Source of the DNA: Elephas maximus indicus
Lineage: Eukaryota; Chordata; Mammalia; Proboscidea; Elephantidae
Assembly (NCBI RefSeq): GCF_024166365.1
Contig: NC_064827.1
Span: 46,714,635 to 46,778,634, forward strand
Direction of reading: 5' to 3'
DNA: 64,000 bases
Shown: positions 1 to 12,900 of the stretch, piece after piece
How positions within the stretch are numbered: the first letter of the stretch is position 1
Layout: every line of letters starts with the position of its first letter
Position numbers and translations under genes: made by a program
The notes under the pieces: model-generated
Seen by the model: the letters and a program-made list of their open reading frames with translations, nothing else
What the model was told of the DNA's origin: nothing
Databases searched by the model: none

Positions 1-1121
1 AGAAGAGCTTCCTAAGAATATAATTGGCTTTTTACCTTTTCAACAGAATTATTTCAAGTCTTTCAAGTGGATGATTGTAGAATTGTAGGTGGATTTGTTT
101 TATCTACGTACATAAAAAAACCTACATAAAATTTTAAGGATTTAATAAACCTTTGTATCAATATATGCACTGAATATTTTGGTACAAGTCTACCTCATAA
201 TGTGCTTTTAAGAAATAAATACTACTTTGAAACATCTGACACACTTTTTGTGTGTGGTTAACCTGTTTAACAAGTTGATCGCAAACTTGGTTTAAGTCGT
301 AGTTTAAGCTTTTGTTTAAACTTCTAGGTGTGCATTTTAGACCAGAATCAAGCATAAGACTGACAGAGGCAGTGGCTTGGTGGTTCTTTTTACTGACACT
401 CCATAAACTCTTTAGATGGTGCAATCCCTCTCAGACAAAGAGTTTGACTGTTCACTCCAAATTTTTATTATATATAAATTATACATATGCTATCGTACTG
501 CTCTTTTATATGCATTACAAAACATACACAGAGAAAAAAATTTTTAAAGGAGATTAAAAAAAAAGACTGAAATTTTCTTCCTGCACAAGGTCCACCTTGT
601 GCTTCCACTGAAACATTTCATTTTGTGAAGGCCACTAAAACAGAGAATTGGCGTTTTACACTAAAAACACATATACTAAGATCTGATCCAGTCACATATG
701 CTGCTTAGTGTTCCAGCCATTTACAATTTCCATATGGATCATGTTTTATGAGCTTCATAAATTATTCAGTGAACACTGTATCATATCAATAGGAAGCATA
801 GTTGATAAATTTTTGCTTGGCAAGCTGTATACAGTGATTGTTGTCATATAGATGAACTTAAAATATGTTACTTTTCACAGTGTTTCCTAGAGTGACATAT
901 TCTTGTTTTATTTAACAATATGATTGATGGTTAACTTTACCATACTACTTTCATTCACCAGAAAAGTGACAGACATATTTGGGACAGTCTTTTTTTGCAT
1001 GTTGCTCTTCTTATGAATTTATTTAACCATCAGACTGCTGGTGTAACCTGGAAACATATGAAAATTAATTTGATTGTTCATGCATTTTTCGGAACAGTTG
1101 GTAGAAACACATATATGTATA
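1..1121. other. AT-rich unique sequence, no gene recognised
   Basis: This stretch is AT-rich, contains only short chance ORFs, and shows no interspersed repeat that I recognise. By synteny with human 9p13, the gene expected to the left is DCAF10, transcribed rightward, so this could be the tail of its long 3' UTR or plain intergenic DNA. Nothing in the sequence decides between these. Confidence 0.3.
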
Positions 1122-1546
1122 CAGTCATCCTCCATATCTGCGGGTTCCGCATCCACAGATTTAACCAACTGTGGATGGAAACTATTTGGGAAAAAAGTTC
1201 CAAAAAGCAACACTTGAATTTGCCATGTGCTGAACAGCACGTACTGTGCCAGTTTCCCACCGTTTCACAGACCCTCAGTCTCTCTCCAGCACTGCTTGTT
1301 TAAGCACTGTTCACCTCACGTCTTGTCATCATCCCCTAAACAGTACGGTATAACAGCTAGTTACATAGTGTTTACATTGTAGTAGGTATTATAAGTAATC
1401 TAGAAATGATTTAAAGTGGACAGGAGGATGTGTGTAGTTTATATGCAAATACTATGCCATCTTATGTAAGGGACTTGAGCATCCATGGATTTTCATATCT
1501 GCAGGGGTCCTGGAACCAATCCCCCATGGATACCAAGGGATGGCTG
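1122..1546. mobile_element. MER2-like Tigger-family DNA transposon relic
   Basis: The left end begins cagtcatcctccatatctg and the right end finishes taccaagggatggctg. These are imperfect inverted ends typical of MER2, a non-autonomous Tigger (Tc1/mariner) element. The AT-rich middle (about 1320-1480) also follows the MER2 consensus as I remember it. It is old and diverged and has no coding capacity. Confidence 0.8.
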
Positions 1547-1559
1547 TGTGTGTGTATAT

Positions 1560-1995
1560 ATATATATATTTATCATGGTAAAATATATGTAAATAATGTT
1601 TACCATTTTTAAGCATACAATTCAGTGGCATTAATTATATTCACAATGTTGTGCAACCATCACTACCCTCTATTTCCAAAACTTTTTCATCATCCCAAAC
1701 AGAAATTCTGTACCCAATAAACAGTAACTCCCTCATCTCCTCTCCCCTAGGCCATGGTAACCTCTAATCTACATTCTATGAATGTGCATATTCAATATAT
1801 GTCATATGAATGGAACTGTACATTTTTCCTTTTGTGTCTGCTTATTTCACTTGGCACGCTTTCAAGGTCCATCCATACTGTAGCATGTATTAGAACATCC
1901 TTCCTTTTTATAGCTGGATAATACGCCATTATGTGGATATACCACGTATTGTTGAACCATTCCTCTGTTGATGGACACTTGTTTCCAGGGCACTC
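1560..1995 (-). mobile_element. L1M-type LINE 3' UTR fragment
   Basis: Read on the minus strand, this matches the 3' UTR of the mammal-wide L1MA/L1MB group, including the segments complementary to gtgcaaccatcac, cccaataaacagtaac and gttgatggacact. Only the 3' end is present, with no ORF2. Confidence 0.8.
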
Positions 1996-2201
1996 ATTTT
2001 TTTGTAAGTCATTTTAGAGAAAGATAGGGTGAATCCTTTTCTATTCAGGTTATCTTGTGAAATCATTTAGACGAACTGGTTTAGTAGCACTAGTTACTAT
2101 TTCGGTTATCTCTACGGCTGATATATTTTGGGCTATTTAAAAATAGATTTTTTTTTTTAATTTAAAAGAAAATGACTATTTGACATGCGGTGACACTCAT
2201 G

Positions 2202-2695
2202 AATTGACAGTTTTTATTAGTTTCCTATTGCTGCTGTAACAAATTACCACCACTTCAGTGGCTTTAAAAACATAAATTTATAGTTTTGAGGTCAGAAGTC
2301 CAAAATGTGTCTCACTGAGCTAAAATCCATGTGTTAGCAGGCCTGTGCCCCTTCTAGGGCTCAAAGGGAGAATCTCTTTTCTTGCTTTTCCAGCTTGTAG
2401 AGGCTGCCTGCATTCCTTGCCTCCATGTTCGAGCCAGCAGCATACCGTCTTCAATCTTTCTCTCTGACTCGATAGTCTCCTGCCTCCCTGTTTCATTTAT
2501 AAGGACTCCTGTGATTACACTGAGCCCACTGCATAATCCAGGATAATCTCCCCATTTTCAAGTCAGCTAAATAGCAGCCTCATTCCATTTACAACTTTAA
2601 CCCCTCCCTTGCCACGTAGCGTAACAGATTCATAGGTTCTGGGGATTAGCACATGCACAGCTTTGGGGGGCCATTATTCTGCTTGCTGCCGTGTG
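2202..2695. mobile_element. Ancient interspersed repeat, family not assigned
   Basis: The run starting ttagtttcctattgctgctg and ending near ggggggccattattctg follows a common mammal-wide repeat consensus that I recognise but cannot name with certainty. There is no coding content. Confidence 0.6.
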
Positions 2696-2699
2696 TTGG

Positions 2700-2892
2700 G
2701 TACTAGGTTTAGTGCTTCACAGGCATGATTTAATCCTTAAAACATTCTCAGGAGGTAGGTACATACTGTTATTTTTCCTGTTTTACAGATTAATTGAGGC
2801 TTAAAGATTAATTTACCTAAAGTTAAATAACTAGTAAGTTTCAGTTAGACTCATACCCAGATCTGTCTGACTTCTTAGCCTAACCTGTTTTA
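2700..2892 (-). mobile_element. MIR SINE
   Basis: The order tttacagattaattgaggc, then aactagtaagt, then a Glu-Thr-like tRNA-derived core in reverse, is the MIR consensus on the minus strand. It is diverged. Confidence 0.65.
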
Positions 2893-3920
2893 ATAGTTCT
2901 GTCAGAAATGTTTACTGCATGCAAACTGAGTAGAATATTGTGATTGTGGATTGTTACGGTGTTTACACTATAAATGTATTTCAGCTTTACTCTAGGTAAA
3001 ATTCTAATTGTGAAAAAGTTGAAAAGCCTCTGCTTCTGTGTTTATGGCCAGTAACGTTTTCAGAATTGTCCTCTAACATGTAGTGCTTTCTCCCCCGGGC
3101 TTTTCTACTAGGGGTTAGCTATTTTTGGTTTATAGCTATGTATGCTGCTCTTAAAAGTAGTAACTATTTAGAATATCAATCTGAAACAGGTATTCAAATC
3201 ATGGCACATACGTATGTACGTTCTTGGAACATTATGTGTAGTTAGCTGCTGCATCTGAAAAAAGACACACAGATCAAAGGGCAAAGATAAACAGGATTAA
3301 AATTGCTTAAGGCTAGCACTTACGAATGTTCTTAAAGTTCTTGATCTGTGGGGCTTCAGCTGACAAGCCCATGCTCATAAATACGCTTTCCACAATACTG
3401 GGGTCATTGTAGGGACTGTCTGGTCCGTGTCAGTGTGGCTCTATTAAGAGAAGTCATCAGTGGTTACCTAGTGAGAGGGATATGGAAACTATGCATCAGC
3501 TCTGGAAATGTTTCCCACTGGGTGTAGTGGGCAGATACAGACGGCATGTCTGTATTTATGTCCTAGGCAGTCTTAGAATCACGTTCCCATCCCTGCCTCT
3601 CCCACCCCTCCGGGAACACTCAACAAGATGTCCCAGTACTCTTGCGGCAAAACCAGCCTTTGCATTGTTCTCTCCCTGGACATTACAAGCACCTGCTGTG
3701 ATACCATGTTACCAGTTCTGACTTCATTCCAGTCGTGGAGTGTAACTCTTCATTCCTTGGAAAGGCTTCAGGTGATTCCCTCACCCCACTGCACCCCACC
3801 TGCTCTGGGGAGTCTTGAGTCTTCTTTTCACCCCAAGCACTGGGACTGTCCACCCTATTTTTCTCCAGGATGCTACCTTCAGCAGAGGACAAGAAAAGTC
3901 CCCAAGCTCTGGCATGCATC
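2893..3920. other. Intergenic sequence, nothing recognised
   Basis: Mixed-composition unique sequence. The ORFs around 3482-4048 on both strands are short, overlap each other and have no protein-like domain, so I treat them as chance. Confidence 0.5.
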
Positions 3921-3924
3921 AATT

Positions 3925-4048
3925 ACCTGGACGGTTTGTTCAAACACAAATTGCTGGGTCCGGCCCCAGAGTTTCTGATTTGGTTGTCTGGGGTGGGGGC
4001 CCTCAGATTTGTATTCTAACCAATTCTCACCCAGTTGAGAACCACTGA
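3925..4048 (-). mobile_element. MER5-type hAT-Charlie relic
   Basis: Segments such as attgctgggtccggccccag, agagtttctgatttgg and the terminal gttgagaaccactg are the reversed MER5A/B consensus with an internal deletion. Confidence 0.7.
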
Positions 4049-4349
4049 TAATTGCAGTTAGGGCTTAGATTTGTAATGGTTTACAGATCCCATGGATCTC
4101 TATGTAGAAAAAGAAGTCAGTTTACAGAAATCTTAACTTTCTGAGGTTGGTATTATGGATGGATAACAATGTGTCCCATCGGCTGTGCCAGGCTCAGTAC
4201 AATACCAGGTTGGTACTTCAGCTGAGGGCTAAAGTTTCCCTAATCTAACATGATATTTAGGTTACTGAGCAGTTAATTAAGCTAAGCTCATCTTAACCTT
4301 CTCAGGAACAGACCTGGTGCTGTGTGGTGTATGTTCTTACTCAAAAAGA

Positions 4350-5152
4350 GGAGAGCTGATACAGAAATTCTCATGGGAACTCCATAGACACATCCAAATT
4401 CCCCGAAGGACTGAATTGCTGGGCTGGGGGCTGTGGGGACCATGGTCTCAGGGAACACCTAGCTCAACTGGCGTAACATAGTTTATAAAGAAAATGTTCT
4501 ACATTCTACTTTGGTGAGTAGCATCTGGGGTCTTAAAAGCTTGTGAGTGGCCATCTAAGATACTCCACTGGTCTCACCCAGTTGGGAGTAAGGGAGAATG
4601 AAGAAAACTAGATACACAAGGGAAAGGTTAGTCCAAAGGACTAATGAACCACAACTACTATGGCCTCCACCAGATTGAGTCCAGTATAACTAGATGGTGC
4701 CCAGCTACCACCACCAGCTGCTCCGAAAGGAATCACAATAGAGGGTCCCAGACAGAGTTGGAGAAAAATATAGAACAAAACTCTAACTCACAAAAAAGGA
4801 CCAGACTTACTGACCTGACAGAGACTGGAGAAACCCTGAGAGCATGGCCCCTGGACACCGTTTTAGCTCAGTAATGAAGTCACTATGGGGTTCACCCTTC
4901 AACCAAAGATTAGACAGGCCCATAAAACAAAAGGACACTAAAGAGGCACACCAGCCCAGGGGCAAGGACTAGAAGGCAGGAGGTAACAGGAAAGATGGTA
5001 CAAGGAACCCAAGGTTGAGAAGGGGAGAGTATTGATTGACATGTCATGATGTTGATAACCAGTGTCACAAAACAATATGTGTACTGTTTGATGAGAAGCT
5101 AGTTTGTCCTGTAAACCTTCATCTAAAGCACAATAAAAAAAAAAAAAATTCT
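4350..5152 (+). mobile_element. L1 LINE 3' end with poly(A) tail
   Basis: This long A-rich sense 3' UTR ends in cacaataaaaaaaaaaaa (5128-5147), with a near-terminal AATAAA and a pure A tail. It matches the type of L1 3' UTR I associate with afrotherian L1. The left boundary is uncertain. No ORF2 sequence is included, so it is a 5'-truncated copy. Confidence 0.7.
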
Positions 5153-6114
5153 CCTGGTGTGATCCACTCTATAATAGCTGCAGCTGTCGCTAACAAAATA
5201 TCCAACATACTGCGTTCCCAACCGAAACTTCTACCAGGGCATAGACAACTCAAAACACTTTTTAAGCTTTTAAAAATTAAAAAAATAACTGTTTCCATTG
5301 AAAGCTGTTAAAATCATTAGTACACTAGACTGCTGCATTGACATTAACTTGTAAAAGCCCTTCACTATAGGGTTAGTTTGGGGGCAAAATGAAGGATCCA
5401 AATTTTATTGTCAAAGGATTACTTTCTAAAAGTTAAAGTATCAGACCTATTCTGAATACACTGTATTTATGTTTAAGCAGTTATTACCTAAGTAGTTACT
5501 TCTTGCATACTTAATGTATGTAATTAAAGGGAAGATTTCCTGGCATTTTTTGAAAATTGCAGTGTATTGGCAGGGAAATCAAGATCCTTAACGTGGTCCT
5601 TGCCGCTCAGGGTGGTAGACCTCACCTCTGGGACAGTCTAAGGAAGGTTAGGAGATCAGCCTTAGTTTTACCTACAAGCCCTGTCACAATCTGTGGGGGA
5701 TATTCTGGACCTTAGGGAGGGACTGGGTGCTGTATCAGTGATTAGTGGTTAAAGAGCAGTGAATTACTAGGCCACAGGCTCTGTGCTCCCCTCTAGCAAG
5801 TACTTCTGAAGTGTCCGATGACTTCATGGCAGTCTAACTAGCAGGGCGTGCTCAAATCCTGTGGCCACTAGGTGTCAAGGGTCACAATGGAGGGCCCCGT
5901 GTCATCTGCCTGGCAGGCCGGATCTCTGCCATTGGCTCAGTCTTGTCACCAGGCCCATCATAAGCTCTGCCCACTCTTCCGGTGGGGGGACTGTCTCCAT
6001 AGTGATGGCAAAGAAGCCTTAGACCCGCCCACCTGACCTTCACTTTTAGTCTCTCAATATATTGCTGACATGGAGTATTGTGATAAATCCTTAACTGTCT
6101 CCAGCATTTTTTTT
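5153..6114. other. Intergenic unique sequence
   Basis: No gene or clear repeat is visible. A TTTTTTTTTTT run near 6107-6119 marks the junction with the next element. Confidence 0.5.
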
Positions 6115-6625
6115 TTTTTATGAAAATGTTCAAACATAACAGCAAAGTTGAAAGAATTTTCCAGTGGACAGCATTTACCGAGATTCCAATATTTTACTAT
6201 GCTTGTCTGTCACTTACCTAATACTCTATCCATCCATCCGTGTCAAGTTTTGATGCATTTTGGATAAGCTGCAGACATCTCTACCCATTCTTCAAAAAGC
6301 CCTCTGCATACATTGTCACTAACTAGAGTTCAGTATTTTTTTATATAAAATTTACAATGAAGTGCATAAATATGAAGTGTACATTTTTAAGTTTAGACAA
6401 ATGTCTAAACTTTTTTTTTTAATCCCAGGCCCCTATTAAGATACGGAATATTACCACCCCCACCCCCGAAAGTTCCCTCATGCCCCTTCCCAGCAATCTC
6501 CACCCTGCAGACAGATTTGCCTCTTCTAGAACTTGTCTCAGGTGGCAAATGCTCTGTATTTTCCATAAGCCTAGAAGCTTAGAACTCAGAATTATTTGTC
6601 TAAAAGGGCAGTTTGAAAGCACGAG
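6115..6625 (-). mobile_element. L1-type LINE 3' UTR relic
   Basis: The plus-strand text includes gaaagttccctcatgcccct and cagacagatttgcctcttct, with a T-rich left edge. This is the reverse of an old L1 3' UTR that carries this region. It contains a small perfect 11-bp inverted repeat (6389-6399 with 6402-6412). Confidence 0.55.
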
Positions 6626-8883
6626 TAAGATGTAAGACAAATTTTCTAAACAAAAATAAATGAGGGATTTTGCCTTCTGTTAGCTTGATTTGACATAAGC
6701 TGAAATACAATTGGTGTTGCTCCCAAACACAAAGGACATACTTTTCTGTTCTTAGACCATAAGTTGCAGCAGCTCTCAAGAGCTCTGAACAGCAGTGGCA
6801 AGCCTCTCATCTTGGACTTTGCCTTAGCTTTCTCAAGGCAGATAAAACCTGTTTTATCTCCATGTTCGGGACCTTGCCTCCTAACTTTTTACATTACCCT
6901 GCAGAAGAAAAAGATCTTTATTACCTCCATGTTTTGCATACAAATTACAAATGAAAGGTACTCCATAAAAAAAACTGCTTTTTCCATAAAAAAAACTGCT
7001 TTTTCCTACTGCTCTTTTCAAAATTGTTAGTTGTTACTTAGTGGAAAGTGAGGAGTGGGAAGCCCAAGAGCCTTGTTAACCTGGAGTTTCCTGTTTTGTC
7101 ATTCTTTTCCCAGAAAAGTATGAGAGGATGAAGGAAAATTCTTTTTTTTTTTTTTGCCCAAGGGAAAGGAGAACCCCATTTATCAGGAATTACTTATTAC
7201 TATAGATTTTTTTATAGATACGCTGACCCTTAGAACAGAAATCTGTTCCTTTTGTGGGGTACTCTACATCAGGGGCAAGTAATTGCCTTGCCCACAAATA
7301 ACTGTTTAACAATGACTCGTTCCCAAAGAGAACCTGAACTAAGCTTACCTTCTGTTGATGACAAAAGCTGAACAACTAGAGGCAGTGTCCCTTAAAACAG
7401 GTCACTGCCGTCCCAGCACTTCTACAAGAAAGCAGCAGCCAATGGCACACTATATTATTTTAAAGAATACTTTCTTCTTGGTCAACTTCATTCAGTTCAG
7501 TTTCACAATCCAGAAACTGCCAGTAATAAGAAAAATGGAGTGCCTGTACATTCTGACTTGTACACATTTTTTTGTCTCAAGTTGGCTAGACATTTTTCAG
7601 AGCAAAGGAGAGCAGACCGTGTTTTGGAGTTAAAGAATAAAGAACAATCTCCTCAATTGTTTAGCTTAGTACCTTGTCCTGAAATTAATATAAAAATTAC
7701 TTTTTCCTCAACCTCCACGACCCATCAACGAATGAAGGTCAGATAGGATATTTCCAAATGCTGTGATCCTGAATATACACGTTCCCTCACCCCCTTAATA
7801 TTTATCAGAAATCTAGCGGTTGTGAGTCTGAAACAGTGTGAGCTACAGCAGAATCCCTACGTTACGGAGCTGGCAGTCTAAAGGGGGCAACAAGCATCAA
7901 GTACGCACAACATAATTAAAGCAGATAAGCACTATGAACAACAGGAACATGGAGGATTTTAAGAGCACGTAACAGAGGAGCCTGACCTAACCCTCAGACA
8001 GCTTCTCTGGGGAAGTGATGTTTGAGGTGAGCTCTGACAGGGTTCCCTGAGTCAATCAGCAAAGGCCACAGTTCAGGGCAGAGGCTGGGAGGCAGAACAG
8101 AGTATACCAAGCCCAATAAAATTAAAGAAGTCCCTGTGGCCAGAGTGCAGTGACTGGGTAGGGCATTTTTAGCTGGAGCTGAGTAAGAGGTTAGCAGGGG
8201 CTGGGCAGCCCTGTGCCTTGTAGGCCACGGTAAGGTGTTTGGTCGTTACGGCAGAGGAAAGGGAAGGTGTTTAAGAGAGTGACAGTTAAGAAAAAAAAAA
8301 AAAATTACAGCAATATGGACGGGAGACCAGAATTAACGCGTAGATAAATTCTATTTTACTGTCAATTTCTACCACAAAATCACACATGCTCCTCTGGCAA
8401 AAAAAAACTTCCCTAGTTGGAACCTTCAGAAGATAAATGGATTAAGCTGGGAGCGCTCTGCAGCTGTGCACAGCTCCCCTGGGCCCCCATCTTGGTCACA
8501 CCTTGAAAAAAGCTCTCCATATGTACCCCCATATGTACTCTGCGGTCACGTGGGGTTGCCGTGAGTCAGACCAAACAACATACAAAACGGCATTTCACCA
8601 GAAGATATGCAAGAGTGAACATTCCTTTTATCAATTCTAATTTTAAAGTTCAGAATATTACTTTCTCGTAGTGTTGAACTGCTATCCTAAATTGTAATTT
8701 TAAGAAAGCATTAAATGGCAACTGCTCTGTTACCTAGTAGTCCCTTATAATGCAACCTTAACTATCACAAGAGAAAAGGGAGCATCTTAAAATATAACAG
8801 GTAAACCAATACAGTGTAAGCTGATGTAACATCATACGCCCCTAACCTGCTACCTGCAGCAGATAGGAGCATCTAAGACAAGG
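6626..8883. other. Intergenic DNA with one medium-reiterated relic
   Basis: Mostly unique AT-rich sequence. A 21-bp unit is tandemly duplicated at 6963-7004. About 7850-8285 follows an old repeat family with a gagctggcagtctaaagggg type head; a second copy of that family is at about 25075-25465. A worn SINE tail fragment lies at about 8548-8592. Confidence 0.45.
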
Positions 8884-9049
8884 CCAAAAACCAAGCCTGT
8901 TGCCGTGGAGGCCATTCCTACTCACAGCAACCCTACAGGACAGAGTAGAACTGCCCCATAGGGTTTCCAGGGAGCAGCTGGAGGATTCAAACTGCTGACC
9001 TTTCATTTAGCAGCCGGGCTATCTTAAGCACTGAGCCACCAGAGCTCCC
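8884..9049 (-). mobile_element. Afrotherian tRNA-derived SINE
   Basis: On the minus strand it starts at the gggagctctggtggctcag head and runs through the B-box region (reverse of gattcaaactgctgacc) into the body cataggg/agaactgcccc and tail. It is a typical AfroSINE-type copy, diverged and non-coding. Confidence 0.85.
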
Positions 9050-9135
9050 AAGACAAAAGTACGTATGAGAAAACTCAAAAAACAAAAACTCAGACCATTT
9101 AGCTTGGGGGTTTTAAGCATGACCTTTCCCAACAA

Positions 9136-9298
9136 GGAAAGCCTGGTGGTGTAGTGGTTAAGTGCTATGGCTGCTAACCAAAAGGTTGGCAGTTCGAATC
9201 TGCCAGGCGCTCCTTGGAAACCCTATGGGGCAGTTCTACTCTGTCCTATAGGGTGGCTATGAGTTGGAATCGACTTGACGGCAGTGGGTTTTTTTTTT
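9136..9298 (+). mobile_element. Afrotherian tRNA-derived SINE with target duplication
   Basis: The head ggaaagcctggtggtgtagt, B-box cagttcgaatc and the tail ctatgagttggaatcgac followed by a T run are all present. It is flanked by the direct repeat cccaacaa on both sides (about 9128 and 9300), consistent with LINE-mediated insertion. Confidence 0.9.
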
Positions 9299-9429
9299 AC
9301 CCAACAAAAATTATTCATAAGCTGTATTTCCCAAGAAGTTTATACTCAGCAGGGCAGGGTTTATTGCATTTGAGAAAAACCTTTAAAACACAAAATGCTT
9401 TGCAGTTAAGCTATTTGGAAAATTAACTT

Positions 9430-12400
9430 CTGTGGAACAGCTGTTGACCAAGCAAGATGGGTAAGCAAAGGACGTGTTTTATCAGTGAAGAGACTAACTT
9501 ACCTGCCACAAAAAAAGTGTTACTGAGAAACTTCCCGACCACAAGAGAAGACCAAATTGGATGGACTTTAAAAAACAAAAAAAAACTTTATTCCAAACAG
9601 AATTACCAAAAAAGCATATTAACTCTGAAACATTCAACAGATTTCATTTAAATGCATGTAGTCACAAAATTCAAAATAGCAAACAAAAATAGCTTTGTGT
9701 GCTTAACCACTTTTAATAATGGAACTTTAAGAAATATGTAGAGACCCTCACACAATTTGGAAGCCATTTAGGCAAGCAAATATTTATTAAGCAAAAAGAC
9801 AGCATTAAAAACTAAAAAGTTCTCAAGTTTAGGGAGAATGTCTGGTCGTCTTTGATACGCCTTTATCTGCACAAGCGGAAACAAGTATTTTATTAATTTG
9901 AAAAACAAACCAAGACTGAGTACTTTTCCTTTCTTCAAATGTCATCTCCCTCTAGCCTTCACTTTATCACTGCACACTCCAGTACTTCGACTACACTAAA
10001 GGGTTAGTTCAACATGATTGACTTAATGTGAAGCAAGCTTCTAGATCCCATTTCATACATCCTGTCTGCCACGACTCCCTCTCATGTTTGCACAGCCTTA
10101 TACTGAATGTTACCATAGTAACGGAGCTTGGAAATTTCAGGTCTCCAAAGATGACTATATATACACTATTCTGCTTTACTGCACAATTCATAATATATAG
10201 CATGTGATTATACAACCAACCATAAGATGAATATGACTACTGAGACAAAAACATCAACTCTCACCACTCACAAAGTAAGACAAATATGTCACTATATAGA
10301 GGCTGTGTTTACTCTGTGGTGCAGTCCTGAGGGCTCATACCACCTCTAGGTGTGTGAAACACAGAATCTACAACATATTTTTAGTAGCATCAGATAATGA
10401 AGTACAGAAGGCAAAACCCAACGTGCTCCACGCTGACGAGCCATCTGTGCTGGGTATGTAACAGAAAGGCCACTTTTAAAGCTTCTCAAGTAAAATTATT
10501 CAATCATATTTGCCTTTTTAAAATTATTAAACTAATTTATACTGAAGGTAAAAGCTATTGTTAGAATCCCTTACTTACTAAGAACACATTATAACTTATT
10601 TTAAAATTCAGACAAAGCAGTTGGCTACCACAAATTCTGTTGAATCTTTCGTCAAATTTATGTCTAGAAGACAACACAAACCATCCTTGGTAATGTATTT
10701 GCAGTTTGGTCTTCAAAAGCTACAAAAAGTGAAAAGGAAATCCAAAAACGTTTGTTATAAGTTAAAACCCGTAAAAATATTGTTTTCAATGCCACATATT
10801 TGACACAGCATAAACCAAAGCATTCTTAGAATTTTCACTTCACTTGTATTTCATGGAAGTGCTTTAGAACTTAGATTTTTCATCACCTGCATGGAGTGTA
10901 AAGACAAAAGGAAGCCCCACAGAACCCAAGGCCCAAGGAAGTCCATTCCCCCGGCCAGGGCATAAACTTGGGCTAACTCCCGTGCCTGCGCTGGGACACC
11001 CAGCCTTGCCTGTGAGTACTCAGGGACTCAGACACATGAACGAGGGGGTTAGGCACCGCACTGCCTTCCTCATTCACTTCAGAAGCCAGGCCAAAGGATG
11101 CTTCTTGTTTTCAGAAGTCCTTAAATCTGCACCTTGGTGTCTAAAGTAAACTGCCATTTCCAACACATCACTGACAAGCAGAGCTGCTGCAAAGCTATCT
11201 GGCTTCATTTCCGCCAGGCAAACGCTTGTTGTTTCCTTACCCTTTACAGTTGGAAGAACGTTCACTTCATTAGCCAGCCATACTGCATTTAGAGGTAAAT
11301 CGCTTTTTTGGACTATCTGCCAAGATACTTTGAGTAAACTACCGATTGGAGCCCTGATTTTATTTTGGTGGCCACATGCAGTTGTCCAGGATGGTGAACA
11401 TGTGGAAATAAGAAATCAAACTATACCATGTCAAATGCTGGAGAACAGTCTTAACTATATAATATTTACAGAGGCGGGTTTAAAAAAAAAAATTTAACCA
11501 TTTTTCCAGGATGTTTCTCACGTGTTCCTATTTATTCAATCAGTGCGTGAGTCATTTTGCTGTATTATATACCTGGAGAGAAATTTTAAACTGATTCCTT
11601 TGATGAATAAACTTTTGTCTCTATTAGGTAAGGGACCAGTGTGCTTACTAGAAACACCTAAAATTTAAAATAACTCTTCAGATGTCTTTTAATAGCTCTT
11701 ATCATCTCAAACTTACTATTTTAATATCACAATTATAAATTGGGTTTCCAAAATGTCAGAATCCTAATAGTGGTCTCTATTTCCAAGAGTAAAATAAGGA
11801 TAGCTAACACTGAGGTGGAAGCTATCCTGAGTGGTTTTGGTTTTTCTGTAACATTCAGAAATGGGGGGGGAGGGGGGTGGAACCTTCTCATTAAGACTTC
11901 TAAAACAAAATGTTACAGAAGTAGGTTTTCTTTTTAAGGAGAGTTTCAAGAGAACAAGATACCTGAATACAAATTAAAAAAAAAAAAAGCCCAAATTATC
12001 AGTGGAAAAAACAAAAACAAGAACCCAAAGCCCTGTGCTAAACTGGCAGCAATAACTCAGAGAAACAAAGATAAACAGAGTCCCATCTACATGCAGGGAA
12101 TATGGAGCTTCTTGACAGGAGGAAACTCCTGTACCAACACTTCAACTTCCTCATCTTTTGGCGATGAAATAAGTGAAGTCAACATAATATTACAGAAGGC
12201 TTTCAGGTCACACCCAGAATTAAAAAGAAAACTTTCAAACCTAGAAAGCGAAACGGGAACTTTAATTAGCTTCCTGATTCTATCAAGTCTAAACAGAAAT
12301 AGTTTGGATAATGAGTACCTCAAGAGGTGCTGAGTTTCAAAGCTAATACAAGCAATTTATCATGAAAAGCCTATACCTAATACACTGTTTTTCTTCTCTG

Positions 12401-12900
12401 TTCTGCTCCTTTCTCCTCCCCACGTATGTGCTCAAGTTTACCCAAGACTATCCCCTGCAATTCCTCAAAAGAGCAGAGAAGCAAATAAAGGAGTAACAAA
12501 AAGAAGCCTAAGAAATCACTGGGCTACAAAAGCCTTTCTCTGGCTAGTCATGGCCACTTATACGTTTTAATACAGAGGGTTAAAGACTGTTTTGGAAAAG
12601 AAAAAAATCGTATCTTGGCTATTACATTCCCTGCCAAGGGCCATCAGATAGACAGCTATTAATCAAACCATTAGCCTAAAGCTCTCAGGTAATGATAGAA
12701 AAAAAAATCCTTTAAATTTCCTATTGAAACCTTTTATTCTGTTATTGTTGGTTTTTAAGGAAAACCACTTTGCCCATAATTCATGGTGCCCTGGACTTCT
12801 GACACCAACTTGTTATTTGGCCAACTGGGAACCAGACCAAATTGAATTCTTCTTAGAAGGCCTAGTCAGCTGATAAATGGCACTTAACTGATGATTTCTT
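9430..12900 (-). other. SLC25A51: Putative SLC25A51 3' UTR
   Basis: This 3.4-kb AT-rich block directly downstream of the SLC25A51 stop contains no recognisable young SINE or LINE, unlike both flanks. That is what a transcribed 3' UTR tends to look like. Minus-strand AATAAA hexamers (TTTATT on plus) occur at about 9588, 9783, 9888 and 11530. The leftmost two are candidate distal poly(A) signals. The 3' UTR extent is inference; ORFs inside it are short. Confidence 0.5.

Noticed and set aside
9136-9210. tRNA-like A and B boxes suggesting tRNA genes
   Set aside because: Every such hit is the head of a SINE with the shared body and tail. None can fold as a full cloverleaf with matching acceptor ends.
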